DNA of 64,000 nucleotides from Microbacterium sp. Root166 (GCF_001427145.1 NZ_LMGL01000001.1:1503241-1567240); one strand, 5' to 3'; numbered from the stretch's first letter, positions 27,150 to 37,339 are shown. A program made the numbers and translations. The notes: generated from the sequence alone by a model not told the origin.

Positions 27150-27548
27150 ATGGTGGAGTCCATCGCACGTGTGCGACACATCCGCGTGACCCCTCAGAAG
27201 GCTCGTCGTGTCGTCGCCCTCATCAAGGGCAAGCAGGCCGAGGAGGCCCTGGCCATCCTCAAGTTCGCGCCGCAGAGCGCGAGCGAGCCGATCTACAAGC
27301 TCGTCGCCTCGGCGATCGCGAACGCTCGCGTGAAGGCCGACAAGGACGGCGAGTTCCTGGACGAGCAGGACCTGTACGTGGCCAACGCGTACGTCGACGA
27401 GGGCACGACGCTCAAGCGTTTCCGCCCCCGTGCCCAGGGTCGCGCGTTCCAGATCAAGAAGCGCACGAGCCACATCACGGTCGTGCTCTCGACGCCCGAG
27501 GTCGCTGAGGCGGCCCCGGCTGCCAAGACGAAGAAGGCGAGCAAGTAA
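27150..27548 (+). CDS. rplV: 50S ribosomal protein L22
   Basis: I chose ATG 27150 ([19 protein letters not shown]) because GAGGAGAG lies just before it; an in-frame GTG at 27129 would add seven atypical residues. The product is 132 residues. L22 has a long beta hairpin lining the nascent-chain tunnel, seen here around [15 protein letters not shown]. The C-terminus carries a short Ala/Lys tail. The last base of its stop codon is the first base of the rpsC start. Confidence 0.96.
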   Translation: MVESIARVRHIRVTPQKARRVVALIKGKQAEEALAILKFAPQSASEPIYKLVASAIANARVKADKDGEFLDEQDLYVANAYVDEGTTLKRFRPRAQGRAFQIKKRTSHITVVLSTPEVAEAAPAAKTKKASK

Positions 27549-28308
27549 TGGGCCAGAAGGTCAACCCGTACGGCTTCCGCCTCGGCATCACCACGGACCA
27601 CGTGTCGCGTTGGTTCTCGGACTCGACGAAGCCCGGACAGCGTTACGCCGACTACGTGGCCGAGGACATCAAGATCCGTCGTCTCCTGACGACGTCGCTT
27701 GATCGCGCCGGCGTCAGCAACATCGAGATCGAGCGCACGCGTGACCGCGTTCGCGTCGACATCCACACCGCCCGCCCGGGCATCGTCATCGGCCGCCGCG
27801 GCGCCGAGGCCGAGCGCATCCGCGCCGACCTCGAGAAGCTCACCGCGAAGCAGATCCAGCTGAACATCCTCGAGGTCAAGAACCCCGAGGCCGACGCTCA
27901 GCTGGTCGCGCAGGGCATCGCCGAGCAGCTCAGCGCCCGCGTGGCTTTCCGCCGCGCGATGCGCAAGGGCCTGCAGGGCGCTCAGCGCGCCGGCGCCAAG
28001 GGCGTTCGCATCCAGGTCTCCGGCCGCCTCGGCGGCGCCGAGATGAGCCGCTCGGAGTTCTACCGCGAGGGTCGTGTGCCGCTGCACACGCTTCGCGCGA
28101 ACATCGACTACGGGTTCTACGAGGCCAAGACCACCTTCGGCCGCATCGGCGTGAAGGTCTGGATCTACAAGGGCGACCTCACCAACAAGGAGCTCGCGCG
28201 CGAGCAGGCCAACGCACCGAAGGCGCCTCGTGGTCGTGACGACCGTGGCGGCGACCGTCGTCGTGGACCGCGCAACGACGCACCCGTCGCAGAAGGAGCA
28301 TCGGCGTA

Positions 28309-28309
<1 letters not shown>
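27548..28309 (+). CDS. rpsC: 30S ribosomal protein S3
   Basis: The 253-residue protein begins [18 protein letters not shown] and contains the KH-domain segment [16 protein letters not shown]3 lies at the mRNA entry site of the 30S subunit and takes part in unwinding mRNA. About 40 residues beyond the core form a charged Arg/Gly/Asp-rich C-terminal tail. Start and stop overlap rplV and rplP by one base each. Confidence 0.97.
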
Positions 28310-28727
<418 letters not shown>

Positions 28728-28728
<1 letters not shown>

Positions 28729-29042
28729 TGGCGATCGGCACCAAGACGCTCGCACCGAGCGAGCTCGACACGTTCGAAGACCAGCGCCTCGTCGAGGAGC
28801 TGCGCAAGGCCAAGGAAGAGCTGTTCAACCTGCGCTTCCAGTCGGCCACCGGCCAGCTCGAGAGCCACGGCCGCATCCGCGCCGTGAAGCGCGACATCGC
28901 GCGGCTCTACACCGTGATCCGTGAGCGCGAGCTCGGCATCCGTGCCACGCCCGCGCCGCTGGAGACCGCGACGAAGGCGAAGAAGACGAAGGCCAAGAAG
29001 GCGGACTCCGCTGACGAAGCCGTGAAGGAAGAGGCCGAGTGA
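28728..29042 (+). CDS. rpmC: 50S ribosomal protein L29 with charged C-terminal tail
   Basis: The core reads [20 protein letters not shown] through [10 protein letters not shown] to [15 protein letters not shown], a two-helix L29. At 104 residues it is longer than the usual 65-75 because of a Lys/Ala/Glu-rich C-terminal tail of about 28 residues. L29 lies at the tunnel exit beside L23. The stop overlaps the rpsQ start. Confidence 0.96.
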
Positions 29043-29413
29043 TGGCTGAGACCACCGAGAAGAAGGCCCCCGCGAAGAAGGCCAAGGCTCCCGCAGCCGA
29101 GGCCGTCGTCAAGGAGCAGACCGGACACGAGTCGTCCGCGCACGATGTGCGCGACGCCGACGCCCGCGGTTACCGCAAGGCCCGCCGCGGCTACGTCGTG
29201 AGCGACAAGATGGACAAGACGATCGTCGTCGAGGTCGAGGACCGCGTAAAGCACCCCCTCTACGGCAAGGTCATCCGTCGCACGTCGAAGGTCAAGGCGC
29301 ACGACGAGGGCAACACCGCCGGCATCGGCGACCTCGTCCTCATCAACGAGACCCGTCCGCTGAGCGCCACCAAGCGCTGGCGCCTGGTCGAGATCCTCGA
29401 GAAGGCCAAGTAA
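29042..29413 (+). CDS. rpsQ: 30S ribosomal protein S17 with N-terminal extension
   Basis: ATG 29042 overlaps the rpmC stop. The product is 123 residues against about 85 in most bacteria; the first 40 or so are a Lys/Ala/Glu-rich extension with no counterpart in the core. The core starts near [19 protein letters not shown] and contains [20 protein letters not shown]17 is a primary 16S rRNA-binding protein of the small-subunit body. The extension is like the tails on L29, L15 and L17 in this window. Confidence 0.95.
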   Translation: MAETTEKKAPAKKAKAPAAEAVVKEQTGHESSAHDVRDADARGYRKARRGYVVSDKMDKTIVVEVEDRVKHPLYGKVIRRTSKVKAHDEGNTAGIGDLVLINETRPLSATKRWRLVEILEKAK

Positions 29414-29447
29414 GCCCTCGGGCTGCTTGGAACCCAAGGAGTAACAA

Positions 29448-29816
29448 GTGATTCAGCAGGAATCCCGCCTGAAGGTCGCCGACAACACCGGCGCCAAGGA
29501 ACTGCTCACGATCCGCGTGCTCGGTGGCTCGCACCGCCGGTACGCCGGTCTGGGCGACATCATCGTGGCCACGGTCAAGGATGCGATCCCCGGCGGCAAC
29601 GTCAAGAAGGGCGACGTGGTCAAGGCCGTCGTCGTCCGCACCAAGAAGGAGGTCCGTCGTCCCGACGGCTCCTACATCAAGTTCGACGAGAACGCCGCCG
29701 TCATCCTGAAGAGCGACGGGGAGCCCCGCGGCACCCGCATCTTCGGACCGGTCGGTCGTGAGCTTCGCGACAAGAAGTTCATGAAGATCGTCTCGCTCGC
29801 GCCGGAGGTCATTTAA
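29448..29816 (+). CDS. rplN: 50S ribosomal protein L14
   Basis: GTG 29448 follows AAGGAG and gives the standard L14 N-terminus [18 protein letters not shown] and 122 residues. L14 forms an intersubunit bridge and is the docking site of the silencing factor RsfS in other bacteria. It heads the spc block and lies 3 nt before rplX. Confidence 0.97.
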   Translation: MIQQESRLKVADNTGAKELLTIRVLGGSHRRYAGLGDIIVATVKDAIPGGNVKKGDVVKAVVVRTKKEVRRPDGSYIKFDENAAVILKSDGEPRGTRIFGPVGRELRDKKFMKIVSLAPEVI

Positions 29817-29819
29817 GTC

Positions 29820-30179
29820 ATGGCGAAGATCAAGAAGGGTGACCTGGTTCAGGTCATCTCGGGCGCCAAGCCCGAGCGCGGCGGAGACCGCGGCAAGCAG
29901 GGCAAGGTCCTCGAGGTCCTCGTCGAGCAGAACCGCGTCATCGTCGAGGGCGTGAACTACGTCACCAAGCACACGCGCGTGGGTCAGACCCAGCGCGGCA
30001 CCAAGACGGGCGGCATCGAGACCTTCGAGGCCCCCATCCACATCTCCAACGTGGCGCTCGTCGACCCCTCGACCAAGAAGCCGACCAAGGTCGGTCACCG
30101 GGTCGAGGAGCAGACCAAGGACGGCGTCAAGCGCACCGTCCGCGTGCGCTTCGCCAAGAAGTCAGGCAAGGACCTCTGA
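29820..30179 (+). CDS. rplX: 50S ribosomal protein L24
   Basis: The 119-residue protein has the KOW-type start [20 protein letters not shown] with [20 protein letters not shown]24 initiates assembly of the 50S subunit by binding 23S rRNA. It lies 3 nt after rplN and 2 nt before rplE. Confidence 0.97.
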   Translation: MAKIKKGDLVQVISGAKPERGGDRGKQGKVLEVLVEQNRVIVEGVNYVTKHTRVGQTQRGTKTGGIETFEAPIHISNVALVDPSTKKPTKVGHRVEEQTKDGVKRTVRVRFAKKSGKDL

Positions 30180-30181
30180 AT

Positions 30182-30772
30182 ATGAGCACCGCCACTGCCG
30201 CGGCGGCTGGCAAGATCCAGCCCCGCCTGAAGCAGAAGTACAACTCCGAGATCAAGAAGGCTCTGCAGGAGGAGTTCGGCTACCCGAACGTCATGCAGAT
30301 CCCCGGTCTCGTCAAGGTCGTGGTCAACACCGGTGTCGGCGAGGCAGCTCGCGACAGCAAGGTGATCGATGGTGCGGTCGACGACCTCACCAAGATCACC
30401 GGCCAGAAGCCGGTCGTCACGAAGGCCCGCAAGTCCATCGCGCAGTTCAAGCTGCGCGAGGGCCAGGCCATCGGCGCGCACGTCACCCTCCGCGGTGACC
30501 GCGCGTGGGAGTTCGTTGACCGTCTGGTCAACCTCGCCCTGCCCCGCATCCGCGACTTCCGCGGCCTCTCGGCCGCGCAGTTCGACGGGAACGGCAACTA
30601 CACCTTCGGTCTCCAGGAGCAGTCCGTGTTCCACGAGATCAATCAGGACAAGATCGACCGCGTCCGCGGTTTCGACATCACGGTCGTCACCACCGCGAAG
30701 ACGGATGCCGAAGGCCGTGCGCTGCTGCGCCACCTCGGCTTCCCCTTCCGCGGCGAGGACGCTCAGGCCTGA
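30182..30772 (+). CDS. rplE: 50S ribosomal protein L5
   Basis: The 196-residue protein contains [16 protein letters not shown] and [19 protein letters not shown], both typical of L5. L5 binds 5S rRNA and contacts P-site tRNA. It is followed not by an S14 gene, as in many bacteria, but by a 97-nt gap with a strong hairpin and then rpsH. Confidence 0.97.
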   Translation: MSTATAAAAGKIQPRLKQKYNSEIKKALQEEFGYPNVMQIPGLVKVVVNTGVGEAARDSKVIDGAVDDLTKITGQKPVVTKARKSIAQFKLREGQAIGAHVTLRGDRAWEFVDRLVNLALPRIRDFRGLSAAQFDGNGNYTFGLQEQSVFHEINQDKIDRVRGFDITVVTTAKTDAEGRALLRHLGFPFRGEDAQA

Positions 30773-30781
30773 GCGGCGATT

Positions 30782-30806
30782 GCCCCGGGGGCCACGCCCC
30801 CGGGGC
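30782..30806 (+). terminator. Hairpin between rplE and rpsH, in the usual S14 position
   Basis: A perfect 11-bp stem (GCCCCGGGGGC and GCCCCCGGGGC) closes a CAC loop 9 nt after the rplE stop. There is no proper U-tract (CTCTCAT follows). It may be an attenuator or a processing signal separating the first part of the spc operon from rpsH onward. Confidence 0.6.
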
Positions 30807-30869
30807 TCTCATAGAAGGTCGTCTGTCGTGTAACGGCAGCCGAAACCTCATGAACAAAGGAACAGACAA

Positions 30870-31268
30870 ATGACAATGACAGACCCGGTCGCAGACATGC
30901 TGACCCGTCTGCGCAACGCGAACTCGGCGCACCACGACAGCGTGTCCCTGCCGAGCTCGAAGCTCAAGACCCACATCGCCCAGATCCTCCAGCAGGAGGG
31001 CTACATCGCCGGCTGGGAGGTCGCTGACGCTCGCGTCGGACAGACCCTCACCCTGACGCTGAAGTACGGCCCGAACCGCGAGCGGTCGATCGCCGGCATC
31101 AAGCGCGTCTCGAAGCCCGGCCTCCGCGTGTACGCGAAGTCGACCGAGATCCCCACCGTCCTCGGTGGCCTCGGCGTCGCCATCCTGTCCACCTCCTCCG
31201 GTCTCCTCACGGACCGTCAGGCCGAGCAGAAGGGCGTGGGTGGGGAAGTCCTCGCCTACGTGTGGTGA
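30870..31268 (+). CDS. rpsH: 30S ribosomal protein S8
   Basis: ATG 30870 ([16 protein letters not shown]) follows AAAGGAAC; a second ATG at 30876 is also possible and would give the more usual MTDPVADML. The 132-residue product is full length and ends GGEVLAYVW as expected. S8 binds the central domain of 16S rRNA and in E. coli represses the spc operon. It precedes rplF by 6 nt. Confidence 0.97.
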   Translation: MTMTDPVADMLTRLRNANSAHHDSVSLPSSKLKTHIAQILQQEGYIAGWEVADARVGQTLTLTLKYGPNRERSIAGIKRVSKPGLRVYAKSTEIPTVLGGLGVAILSTSSGLLTDRQAEQKGVGGEVLAYVW

Positions 31269-31274
31269 TCTGAC

Positions 31275-31811
31275 ATGTCGCGTATCGGACGTCTCCCCAT
31301 CGACATCCCCGCGGACGTGACCGTAACGGTCGCCGGCCAGGATGTCGCGGTCAAGGGCCCCAAGGGTGAGCTGTCGCTCACCGTTGCGAACCCCATCGAG
31401 GTCAAGGTCGAAGAGGGCCAGGTCGTCGTGACCCGTCCCGACGACGAGCGTGCTTCGCGCTCGCTCCACGGCCTGACCCGCACGCTCATCAGCAACAACA
31501 TCGTCGGTGTCACCCAGGGCTACACCAAGGGCCTCGAGGTCGTCGGAACCGGTTACCGCGTGGCGCAGAAGGGCAGCTCGGTCGAGTTCGCCCTCGGCTT
31601 CTCGCACCCCGTTCTGGTGGACCCGCCCGCGGGCATCACCTTCACGGTCGAGGGCAACAACAAGCTCACCGTGAGCGGCATCGACAAGCAGGCCGTCGGC
31701 GAGGCGGCTGCAAACATCCGCAAGATCCGCAAGCCCGAGCCCTACAAGGGCAAGGGTGTGCGGTACGCCGGCGAGGTCGTTCGTCGCAAGGCCGGAAAGA
31801 GTGGTAAGTAA
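31275..31811 (+). CDS. rplF: 50S ribosomal protein L6
   Basis: The 178-residue protein begins [17 protein letters not shown] and contains the tandem L6 folds, with the signature [16 protein letters not shown] near the C-terminus. L6 lies near the sarcin-ricin loop, where elongation factors bind. It is 2 nt before rplR. Confidence 0.97.
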   Translation: MSRIGRLPIDIPADVTVTVAGQDVAVKGPKGELSLTVANPIEVKVEEGQVVVTRPDDERASRSLHGLTRTLISNNIVGVTQGYTKGLEVVGTGYRVAQKGSSVEFALGFSHPVLVDPPAGITFTVEGNNKLTVSGIDKQAVGEAAANIRKIRKPEPYKGKGVRYAGEVVRRKAGKSGK

Positions 31812-31813
31812 CC

Positions 31814-32173
31814 ATGGCTGTCAAGACAAAGACTCAGGCGCGCACGCGCCGTCACCTCCGTCTTCGCAAGAAGGTCGTCGGCACCGAGCAGCGTCCGCGC
31901 CTCGTCGTCACCCGCTCGGCCCGCCACGTCTTCGTGCAGGTCGTCGACGACACCAAGGGCCGCACCGTGGCCTCGGCGTCGACGCTCGAGACCGACCTTC
32001 GCGCGTTCGACGGTGACAAGACCGCCAAGGCCCGCAAGGTCGGCGAGCTCGTCGCCGAGCGCGCCAAGGCCGCCGGCGTCTCCGACGTCGTGTTCGACCG
32101 TGGTGGCAACCGCTACGCGGGCCGTGTCGCCGCGATCGCCGATGGCGCTCGCGAAGGAGGTCTGAACCTGTGA
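31814..32173 (+). CDS. rplR: 50S ribosomal protein L18
   Basis: The 119-residue product has the L18 features [20 protein letters not shown] and the end [21 protein letters not shown]18 binds 5S rRNA together with L5 and L25. Its stop overlaps the GTG start of rpsE (GTGA), which couples the two. Confidence 0.97.
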   Translation: MAVKTKTQARTRRHLRLRKKVVGTEQRPRLVVTRSARHVFVQVVDDTKGRTVASASTLETDLRAFDGDKTAKARKVGELVAERAKAAGVSDVVFDRGGNRYAGRVAAIADGAREGGLNL

Positions 32174-32862
32174 GCGAATCAACCAACAACCCCGTGGAGA
32201 CCGAAGTGACCGAGCCGGCTGCTGCCGCTGCGACCACCGAGGCGCCCGCCGAGCGTGAGCGCGAGCCGCGTCGCGGCGGTCGCGAGCGCAACGCCAACCA
32301 GCGTGACCGTGGGTCGCGCGATGCCGACAAGAGCCAGTTCCTGGAGCGCGTCGTCACCATCAACCGCGTGTCGAAGGTCGTCAAGGGCGGTCGTCGCTTC
32401 AGCTTCACCGCTCTCGTGGTCGTCGGCGACGGCAACGGCGTGGTGGGTGTCGGCTACGGCAAGGCCCGTGAGGTGCCCCTGGCCATCTCGAAGGGTGTCG
32501 AAGAGGCCAAGCGCAACTTCTTCCGCGTGCCCCGTTCCGGCTCGACCATCCCGCACCCGGTGCAGGGTGAGGCCGCTGCCGGCGTGGTGCTCCTTCGTCC
32601 GGCCGGCGCCGGTACCGGTGTCATCGCCGGTGGTCCGGTTCGTGCCGTCCTCGAGTGCGCGGGCATCCACGACGTGCTGTCGAAGTCGCTCGGCTCGTCG
32701 AACACGATCAACATCGTCCACGCGACGGTGGAGGCCCTGAAGCAGCTCGAGGAGCCCCGTGCGGTTGCCGCACGTCGTGGCCTCGAGTTCGACCAGGTCG
32801 CCCCTGCCCGTCTCGTTCGTGCCGAGGCCGAGGCCGCGGCTGCCCCGAAGGCAGGTGTCTGA
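32170..32862 (+). CDS. rpsE: 30S ribosomal protein S5
   Basis: GTG 32170 overlaps the rplR stop. The protein has 230 residues; about the first 55 are an acidic then Arg-rich extension, and the core starts near [20 protein letters not shown]5 contributes to decoding accuracy and mRNA unwinding, and its conserved loop with [13 protein letters not shown] is intact. Its stop overlaps the rpmD start. Confidence 0.97.
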   Translation: MSESTNNPVETEVTEPAAAAATTEAPAEREREPRRGGRERNANQRDRGSRDADKSQFLERVVTINRVSKVVKGGRRFSFTALVVVGDGNGVVGVGYGKAREVPLAISKGVEEAKRNFFRVPRSGSTIPHPVQGEAAAGVVLLRPAGAGTGVIAGGPVRAVLECAGIHDVLSKSLGSSNTINIVHATVEALKQLEEPRAVAARRGLEFDQVAPARLVRAEAEAAAAPKAGV

Positions 32863-33047
32863 TGGCTGCACGCCTGAAGGTGACCCAGGTCAAGTCCAAG
32901 GTGAGTGAGAAGCAGAACCAGCGCGACACGCTGCGTTCGCTTGGTCTGAAGCGGATCGGCGACTCGGTCGTCCGTCCCGACGACGCGCAGACGCGCGGCT
33001 ACGTCAAGACCGTCGCGCACCTCGTGAAGGTTGAGGAGATCGACTAA
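32862..33047 (+). CDS. rpmD: 50S ribosomal protein L30
   Basis: ATG 32862 overlaps the rpsE stop (TGATG). The 61-residue protein has the L30 signature [20 protein letters not shown]30 is a small protein of the large subunit that is absent in some bacteria. It overlaps the rplO start by one base, so S5, L30 and L15 are translated in series. Confidence 0.95.
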   Translation: MAARLKVTQVKSKVSEKQNQRDTLRSLGLKRIGDSVVRPDDAQTRGYVKTVAHLVKVEEID

Positions 33048-33763
33048 TGGCTGAAAAGGCCGAGAAGAAGGACGCCGTCGAAGCTGAGGTCAAGGCCCCC
33101 GCTAAGAAGGCTGCCCCCAAGAAGGCTGCCGCCGAGAAGGCTGCGCCCGCGAAGAAGGCTGCCGCCGACAAGCCGGCCGCCGAGAACAAGGCGCCCGCCA
33201 AGGCTGCCGCCGCCAAGGCCGACAAGGCCGAGGCTGCGGAGAAGGCTCCTGCGAAGGCTCCTGCCGCCAAGAAGGCTCCTGCCGCCAAGAAGGCTGCCCC
33301 GAAGGCGGATGCCCCGGCATCGCGTCCGGGTGTCCTGAAGGTCCACCACCTCCGTCCGGTCCCCGGCTCCAACACCGCGAAGACCCGTGTCGGTCGCGGT
33401 GAGGGCTCGAAGGGCAAGACGGCCGGTCGTGGCACCAAGGGTCAGAAGGCCCGCTACCAGGTCAAGGCCGGCTTCGAAGGCGGCCAGATGCCGCTGCACA
33501 TGCGTACGCCGAAGCTGCGCGGGTTCAAGAACCCGTTCCGCGTCGAGTACCAGGTCGTGAACCTCGACAAGCTCGCCGAGCTGTACCCGGCCGGCGGCGA
33601 CGTCACCGTCGTCGACCTGGTCGCCAAGGGCGCAGTTCGCAAGAACGAGAAGGTCAAGGTGCTCGGCACCGGAGACATCGCGGTCAAGCTCAACGTGTCG
33701 GTCGACAAGGTCTCGGGTTCCGCCGAGCAGAAGATCGTCGCCGCGGGCGGTTCCGTCAAGTAG
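33047..33763 (+). CDS. rplO: 50S ribosomal protein L15 with long histone-like N-terminal extension
   Basis: The core of L15 begins near residue 96 ([14 protein letters not shown]) and contains [20 protein letters not shown]. In front of it lie about 90 residues rich in Ala, Lys and Pro with repeated PAKKAA and APAAKKA units, like histone H1 tails. The total of 238 residues compares with about 145 in most bacteria. L15 binds 23S rRNA late in assembly. The DNA of the extension is repetitive, so its length may vary between strains. A 15-bp hairpin follows the stop. Confidence 0.95.
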   Translation: MAEKAEKKDAVEAEVKAPAKKAAPKKAAAEKAAPAKKAAADKPAAENKAPAKAAAAKADKAEAAEKAPAKAPAAKKAPAAKKAAPKADAPASRPGVLKVHHLRPVPGSNTAKTRVGRGEGSKGKTAGRGTKGQKARYQVKAGFEGGQMPLHMRTPKLRGFKNPFRVEYQVVNLDKLAELYPAGGDVTVVDLVAKGAVRKNEKVKVLGTGDIAVKLNVSVDKVSGSAEQKIVAAGGSVK

Positions 33764-33770
33764 TACGCAC

Positions 33771-33803
33771 AGTGGGGGCCGGAGCGATGCTCCGGCCCCC
33801 ACT
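33771..33803 (+). terminator. 15-bp hairpin after rplO
   Basis: AGTGGGGGCCGGAGC and GCTCCGGCCCCCACT form a perfect 15-bp stem with a GAT loop, starting 8 nt after the rplO stop. A -10-like TACCCT follows 5 nt later, so the hairpin probably ends the spc operon and separates it from secY. Confidence 0.75.
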
Positions 33804-33807
33804 GGGT

Positions 33808-33813
33808 TACCCT
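33808..33813 (+). promoter_or_regulatory. -10 element of a probable secY promoter
   Basis: TACCCT lies directly downstream of the rplO hairpin and matches the local TANNNT pattern. The leader before secY would be about 44 nt. No clear -35 can be seen because the hairpin occupies that position. Confidence 0.45.
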
Positions 33814-33863
33814 GGACGTCGGCACGTCGCCGTGCGGCCGGCACCCCTTCTGGAGGCATCCTC

Positions 33864-35189
33864 TTGTTCAGCGCCATCGCGCGGGTCTTCCGCACTCCCG
33901 ACCTTCGGCGGAAGATCGCATTCACTCTGGCGATCATCGCCCTGTATCGCCTCGGCGCCCACATCCCGGCTCCGTTCGTCGACTTCCCCAACGTGCAGTC
34001 CTGCCTGGACCAGTCCGCAGGCACGCAGGGGCTCCTGTCGCTCGTCAACCTGTTCTCCGGCGGCGCGCTGCTGCAGCTGTCGATCTTCGCGCTCGGCGTC
34101 ATGCCGTACATCACCGCGACGATCATCGTCCAGCTCCTGCGCGTGGTCATCCCGCACTTCGAGACCCTCTATAAAGAGGGCCAGTCGGGCCAGGCGCGAC
34201 TGACGCAGTACACCCGTTACCTGACGATCGCGCTCGCACTGCTGCAGTCGACGACGCTCGTGACGGTCGCCCGCAGCGGACAGCTGTTCGGCGCCACCGG
34301 CATCCCGGAGTGCGAGCAGCTTCTCACCAACGACGTGTGGTGGGCGCAGCTCCTCATGATCATCACGATGACCGCCGGCACCGGCCTCATCATGTGGTTC
34401 GCCGAGCTCGTCACCGAGCGCGGCATCGGCAACGGCATGTCGCTCCTGATCTTCACCTCGATCGCCGCCGCGTTCCCCGCGTCGATGTGGGCCATCTGGC
34501 AGTCGCGCGGCTTCGAGGTCTTCCTCCTGGTCCTGCTCGTCGGCATCGTGGTGGTCGCCCTGGTGGTGTTCGTCGAACAGTCGCAGCGGCGCATCCCGGT
34601 GCAGTACGCCAAGCGCATGGTCGGACGCCGCACCTACGGCGGCACCAACACGTACATCCCGATCAAGGTCAACATGGCCGGCGTCGTGCCCGTCATCTTC
34701 GCGTCGTCGCTGCTGTACATCCCCGCGCTGATCGCGCAGTTCAACATGCAGCCGAACGCCGAGAACGAGATTCCGCCGTGGGTCGCGTGGATCCAGCAGT
34801 ACTTCACCAACGGTGACAGCCCCATCTACATGGCGGTGTACTTCCTGCTCATCGTCGGGTTCACGTACTTCTACGTCGCGATCACGTTCAACCCGGTCGA
34901 GGTCGCCGACAACATGAAGAAGTACGGCGGCTTCATCCCCGGCATCCGTGCCGGCCGTCCCACCGCCGAGTACCTCGACTACGTGCTGACGCGCATCACG
35001 CTGCCCGGCTCGCTGTACCTCGGCTGCATCGCCCTGCTCCCGCTCATCGCCCTGGCCACGGTGGGCGCCAACCAGAACTTCCCGTTTGGCGGCGCCTCGA
35101 TCCTGATCATCGTCGGTGTCGGACTCGAGACGGTGAAGCAGATCGACGCCCAGCTGCAGCAGCGGCACTACGAGGGCCTCCTCCGATGA
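33864..35189 (+). CDS. secY: Preprotein translocase channel subunit SecY
   Basis: The TTG at 33864 follows TGGAGGC at good spacing and gives the normal N-terminus MFSAIARVFRTPDLRRKI. The 441-residue protein has ten membrane helices, the plug region, and cytoplasmic loops such as GGTNTYIPIKVNMAGVVPVI and KYGGFIPGIRAGRPT, which bind SecA or the ribosome. SecY forms the protein export channel with SecE and SecG. It leads a short operon with adk (ATGA overlap) and map. The rare TTG start may limit translation. Confidence 0.97.
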   Translation: MFSAIARVFRTPDLRRKIAFTLAIIALYRLGAHIPAPFVDFPNVQSCLDQSAGTQGLLSLVNLFSGGALLQLSIFALGVMPYITATIIVQLLRVVIPHFETLYKEGQSGQARLTQYTRYLTIALALLQSTTLVTVARSGQLFGATGIPECEQLLTNDVWWAQLLMIITMTAGTGLIMWFAELVTERGIGNGMSLLIFTSIAAAFPASMWAIWQSRGFEVFLLVLLVGIVVVALVVFVEQSQRRIPVQYAKRMVGRRTYGGTNTYIPIKVNMAGVVPVIFASSLLYIPALIAQFNMQPNAENEIPPWVAWIQQYFTNGDSPIYMAVYFLLIVGFTYFYVAITFNPVEVADNMKKYGGFIPGIRAGRPTAEYLDYVLTRITLPGSLYLGCIALLPLIALATVGANQNFPFGGASILIIVGVGLETVKQIDAQLQQRHYEGLLR

Positions 35190-35794
35190 CGGTCAGCGAG
35201 GGCACCCGACTGCTGATCGTCGGACCCCAGGGATCCGGCAAGGGAACCCAGGGCGTGCGGATCGCTCAGGCGTTCGGCGTCCCGGCGATCTCCACCGGTG
35301 ACGTGTTCCGCGCCGCTGTCGCAGCCGGTTCGGAGCTCGGCAACCAGGTGAAGGCGATCATCGAGGGCGGCGATCTGGTCTCGGACGAACTGACCAGCGC
35401 GGTCGTGCGCGACCGTCTGTCCCAGCCCGACGCCCAGGGCGGCTTCCTGCTCGACGGCTACCCGCGCAACATCAACCAGGTCTCGCACCTGGACGAGTTC
35501 CTCGAGGGCCGCGACGAGAGCCTCGACGCGGTGATCGAGCTCACCGTCCCGCGCGACGAGAGCATCGCCCGTCTGTCGCTGCGCGCGAAGGAGCAGGGCC
35601 GCACCGACGACACCGAAGCGGTCATCGCGAACCGCCTCGCGATCTACGAGCGCGAGACGGCTCCGATCCTCGGCGTGTACCGCGCCCGCGGGATCGTCGA
35701 CGCGGTCGACGGGGTCGGCAGCCTCGATGAGATCGCGGCTCGGATCGTCGCGGCGCTCGAGGCCCGTGGCCTCGGCCGTTCCGCCGCGGCCTGA
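35186..35794 (+). CDS. adk: Adenylate kinase, short-LID type
   Basis: ATG 35186 overlaps the secY stop. The 202-residue protein has the P-loop GPQGSGKGTQ and the conserved DGYPRN. The LID segment is short (RAKEQGRTDD), without the zinc-binding Cys residues of longer forms. The enzyme interconverts ATP plus AMP and two ADP. The secY-adk-map order is widespread, and map follows after 3 nt. Confidence 0.97.
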   Translation: MTVSEGTRLLIVGPQGSGKGTQGVRIAQAFGVPAISTGDVFRAAVAAGSELGNQVKAIIEGGDLVSDELTSAVVRDRLSQPDAQGGFLLDGYPRNINQVSHLDEFLEGRDESLDAVIELTVPRDESIARLSLRAKEQGRTDDTEAVIANRLAIYERETAPILGVYRARGIVDAVDGVGSLDEIAARIVAALEARGLGRSAAA

Positions 35795-35797
35795 TCC

Positions 35798-36637
35798 GTG
35801 TCGCTTCGCCGCTCGATCTACAAGACGCCCGCCCAGCTTCGGGCGATGGTGGAGCCCGGTCTGATCACCGCGGCCGCGCTGGATGCCGCTCGCGCGCTGA
35901 TCGCGCCGGGCGTGACGACCGCTGAACTGGATGCCGCGGCATCCGCCGTCATCACCGCCCGGGGCGCGAAGTCGAACTTCCAGATGGTGCGGGGCTACCG
36001 CCACACCATCTGCGCCTCGGTCAACGAGCAGGTCGTGCACGGCATCCCGGGCCGGCGCGTGCTCGAGCCCGGCGACATCGTCTCGATCGACGCCGGGGCC
36101 GAGTACAAGGGCTGGAACGGCGACTCGGCCTTCACGTCCGTGCTTGCCGACGCGTCCCGCCCGGACGTCGTCGCCGAACGGCAGCGACTGTCGGACGTCA
36201 CCGAGGGATCGCTCTGGGCCGGCATCGCCGCGCTCGCGACGGCATCGCATCTCGGCGAGATCGGCGCGGCCGTGCAGGGCCACATCGAGGCCAACGCGCC
36301 GGCGACGGGCTACGGCATCCTGCGCGAGTACGTCGGCCACGGCATCGGACGCAAGATGCACGAGGCGCCGTCGGTGTTCAACTACCGGGTGCCCGATCGC
36401 GGTCCCGAGGTGCGGCCCGGCCTGGTCCTCGCGATCGAGCCCATGGTCGTCACCGGCGACCAGGCGACCTTCATCGAAGACGACGACTGGACCGTCTCGA
36501 CCCTTGACGGCGGTGCGGGCTCCCACTGGGAGCACAGCGTGGCCGTGCACGAAGACGGCATCTGGGTGCTCACCGCACCCGACGGCGGCGCCGCTGGCCT
36601 GGCGGCCTTCGGCGTGACGCCGCGAGAGATCCCCTAG
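35798..36637 (+). CDS. map: Type I methionine aminopeptidase
   Basis: GTG 35798 lies 3 nt after adk. The 279-residue protein has all five metal ligands in family motifs: [16 protein letters not shown] (two Asp), [10 protein letters not shown] (His), AIEPMV (Glu) and [11 protein letters not shown] (Glu). It removes the initiator Met from new proteins. A copy of the 16-bp palindrome lies within its coding sequence at 35929-35944 and encodes LDAAAS. Nothing is missing. Confidence 0.97.
   Translation: MSLRRSIYKTPAQLRAMVEPGLITAAALDAARALIAPGVTTAELDAAASAVITARGAKSNFQMVRGYRHTICASVNEQVVHGIPGRRVLEPGDIVSIDAGAEYKGWNGDSAFTSVLADASRPDVVAERQRLSDVTEGSLWAGIAALATASHLGEIGAAVQGHIEANAPATGYGILREYVGHGIGRKMHEAPSVFNYRVPDRGPEVRPGLVLAIEPMVVTGDQATFIEDDDWTVSTLDGGAGSHWEHSVAVHEDGIWVLTAPDGGAAGLAAFGVTPREIP
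35929..35944. repeat. 16-bp palindrome, copy 2, inside map
   Basis: GGATGCCGCGGCATCC is present exactly, in the coding frame, as part of the codons for Leu-Asp-Ala-Ala-Ala-Ser. Confidence 0.9.
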
Positions 36638-36646
36638 GAGCAGGCC

Positions 36647-37339
36647 ATGGCCGACGGCGCACGCAAGATCAACTGGTTCGCGATCACCGTGAGCGTCGCC
36701 GTGGTGGTCGCTCTGGTGATCGCCGCCGTCGTCGTGATCTCGCTGAACAACAACGGCGGGGGAGACCCCGAAGCGGGCGGGACCCCGACGGCCTCGAACA
36801 TCGAGTCCGAGACCGGCGCGATCCTCGTCGGCGACGGCGCGAACCGTCTCGACACCTATATCGACTTCATGTGCCCGATCTGCAACCGGTTCGAGCAGGA
36901 GTTCGGTCCCGCCATCGACGACCTCGTCGCCGACGGCGAGATCACCCACGGCATCCATCCCATCGCGATCCTCGACAACAGGTCGCAGGGAACCGAGTTC
37001 TCGACGCGTGCCGCGAACGCGATGTACTGCGTCGCGGTATCGGATGCCGCGGCATCCGTCCCGTTCATGAACGCGATGTTCGCGCGCCAGCCCGCCGAGG
37101 GCAGCCCCGGCCTGAGCAACGGCCAGATCCTCGAGATCGCCGCCTCCGTCGGCGTCGACGGCATCGACTCGTGTGTCGACGACGGCATCTACGCCGACTA
37201 CGTCACGGCGATGACGGAGCAGACGCCGGTGCAGCCCGGCGCGGCCGGGATCGGCACTCCGACGATCGCGGTCAACGGCGAGGTCATCTCGAACTCCACG
37301 ATCCCCGCGCCGGCCGACCTCGGCTCCCTGTTCGAGTAG
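36647..37339 (+). CDS. Membrane-anchored DsbA-like thioredoxin-fold protein
   Basis: The 230-residue protein starts at ATG 36647 behind GGAGCAGGCC. A membrane segment at about residues 14-36 anchors an external thioredoxin-fold domain with the active site MCPICNRFE (CPIC) and a later [10 protein letters not shown], the cis-Pro loop of DsbA-like proteins. It belongs to the large actinobacterial DsbA-like group that oxidises or reshuffles disulfides outside the membrane. Two further Cys residues lie in the helical insert. It follows map by 9 nt, so it may be cotranscribed with the SecY operon, which would link export with folding. It carries a copy of the 16-bp palindrome at 37042-37057. Confidence 0.88.
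   Translation: MADGARKINWFAITVSVAVVVALVIAAVVVISLNNNGGGDPEAGGTPTASNIESETGAILVGDGANRLDTYIDFMCPICNRFEQEFGPAIDDLVADGEITHGIHPIAILDNRSQGTEFSTRAANAMYCVAVSDAAASVPFMNAMFARQPAEGSPGLSNGQILEIAASVGVDGIDSCVDDGIYADYVTAMTEQTPVQPGAAGIGTPTIAVNGEVISNSTIPAPADLGSLFE
37042..37057. repeat. 16-bp palindrome, copy 3, inside the DsbA-like gene
   Basis: GGATGCCGCGGCATCC is present exactly and encodes part of SDAAASVP. Confidence 0.9.
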
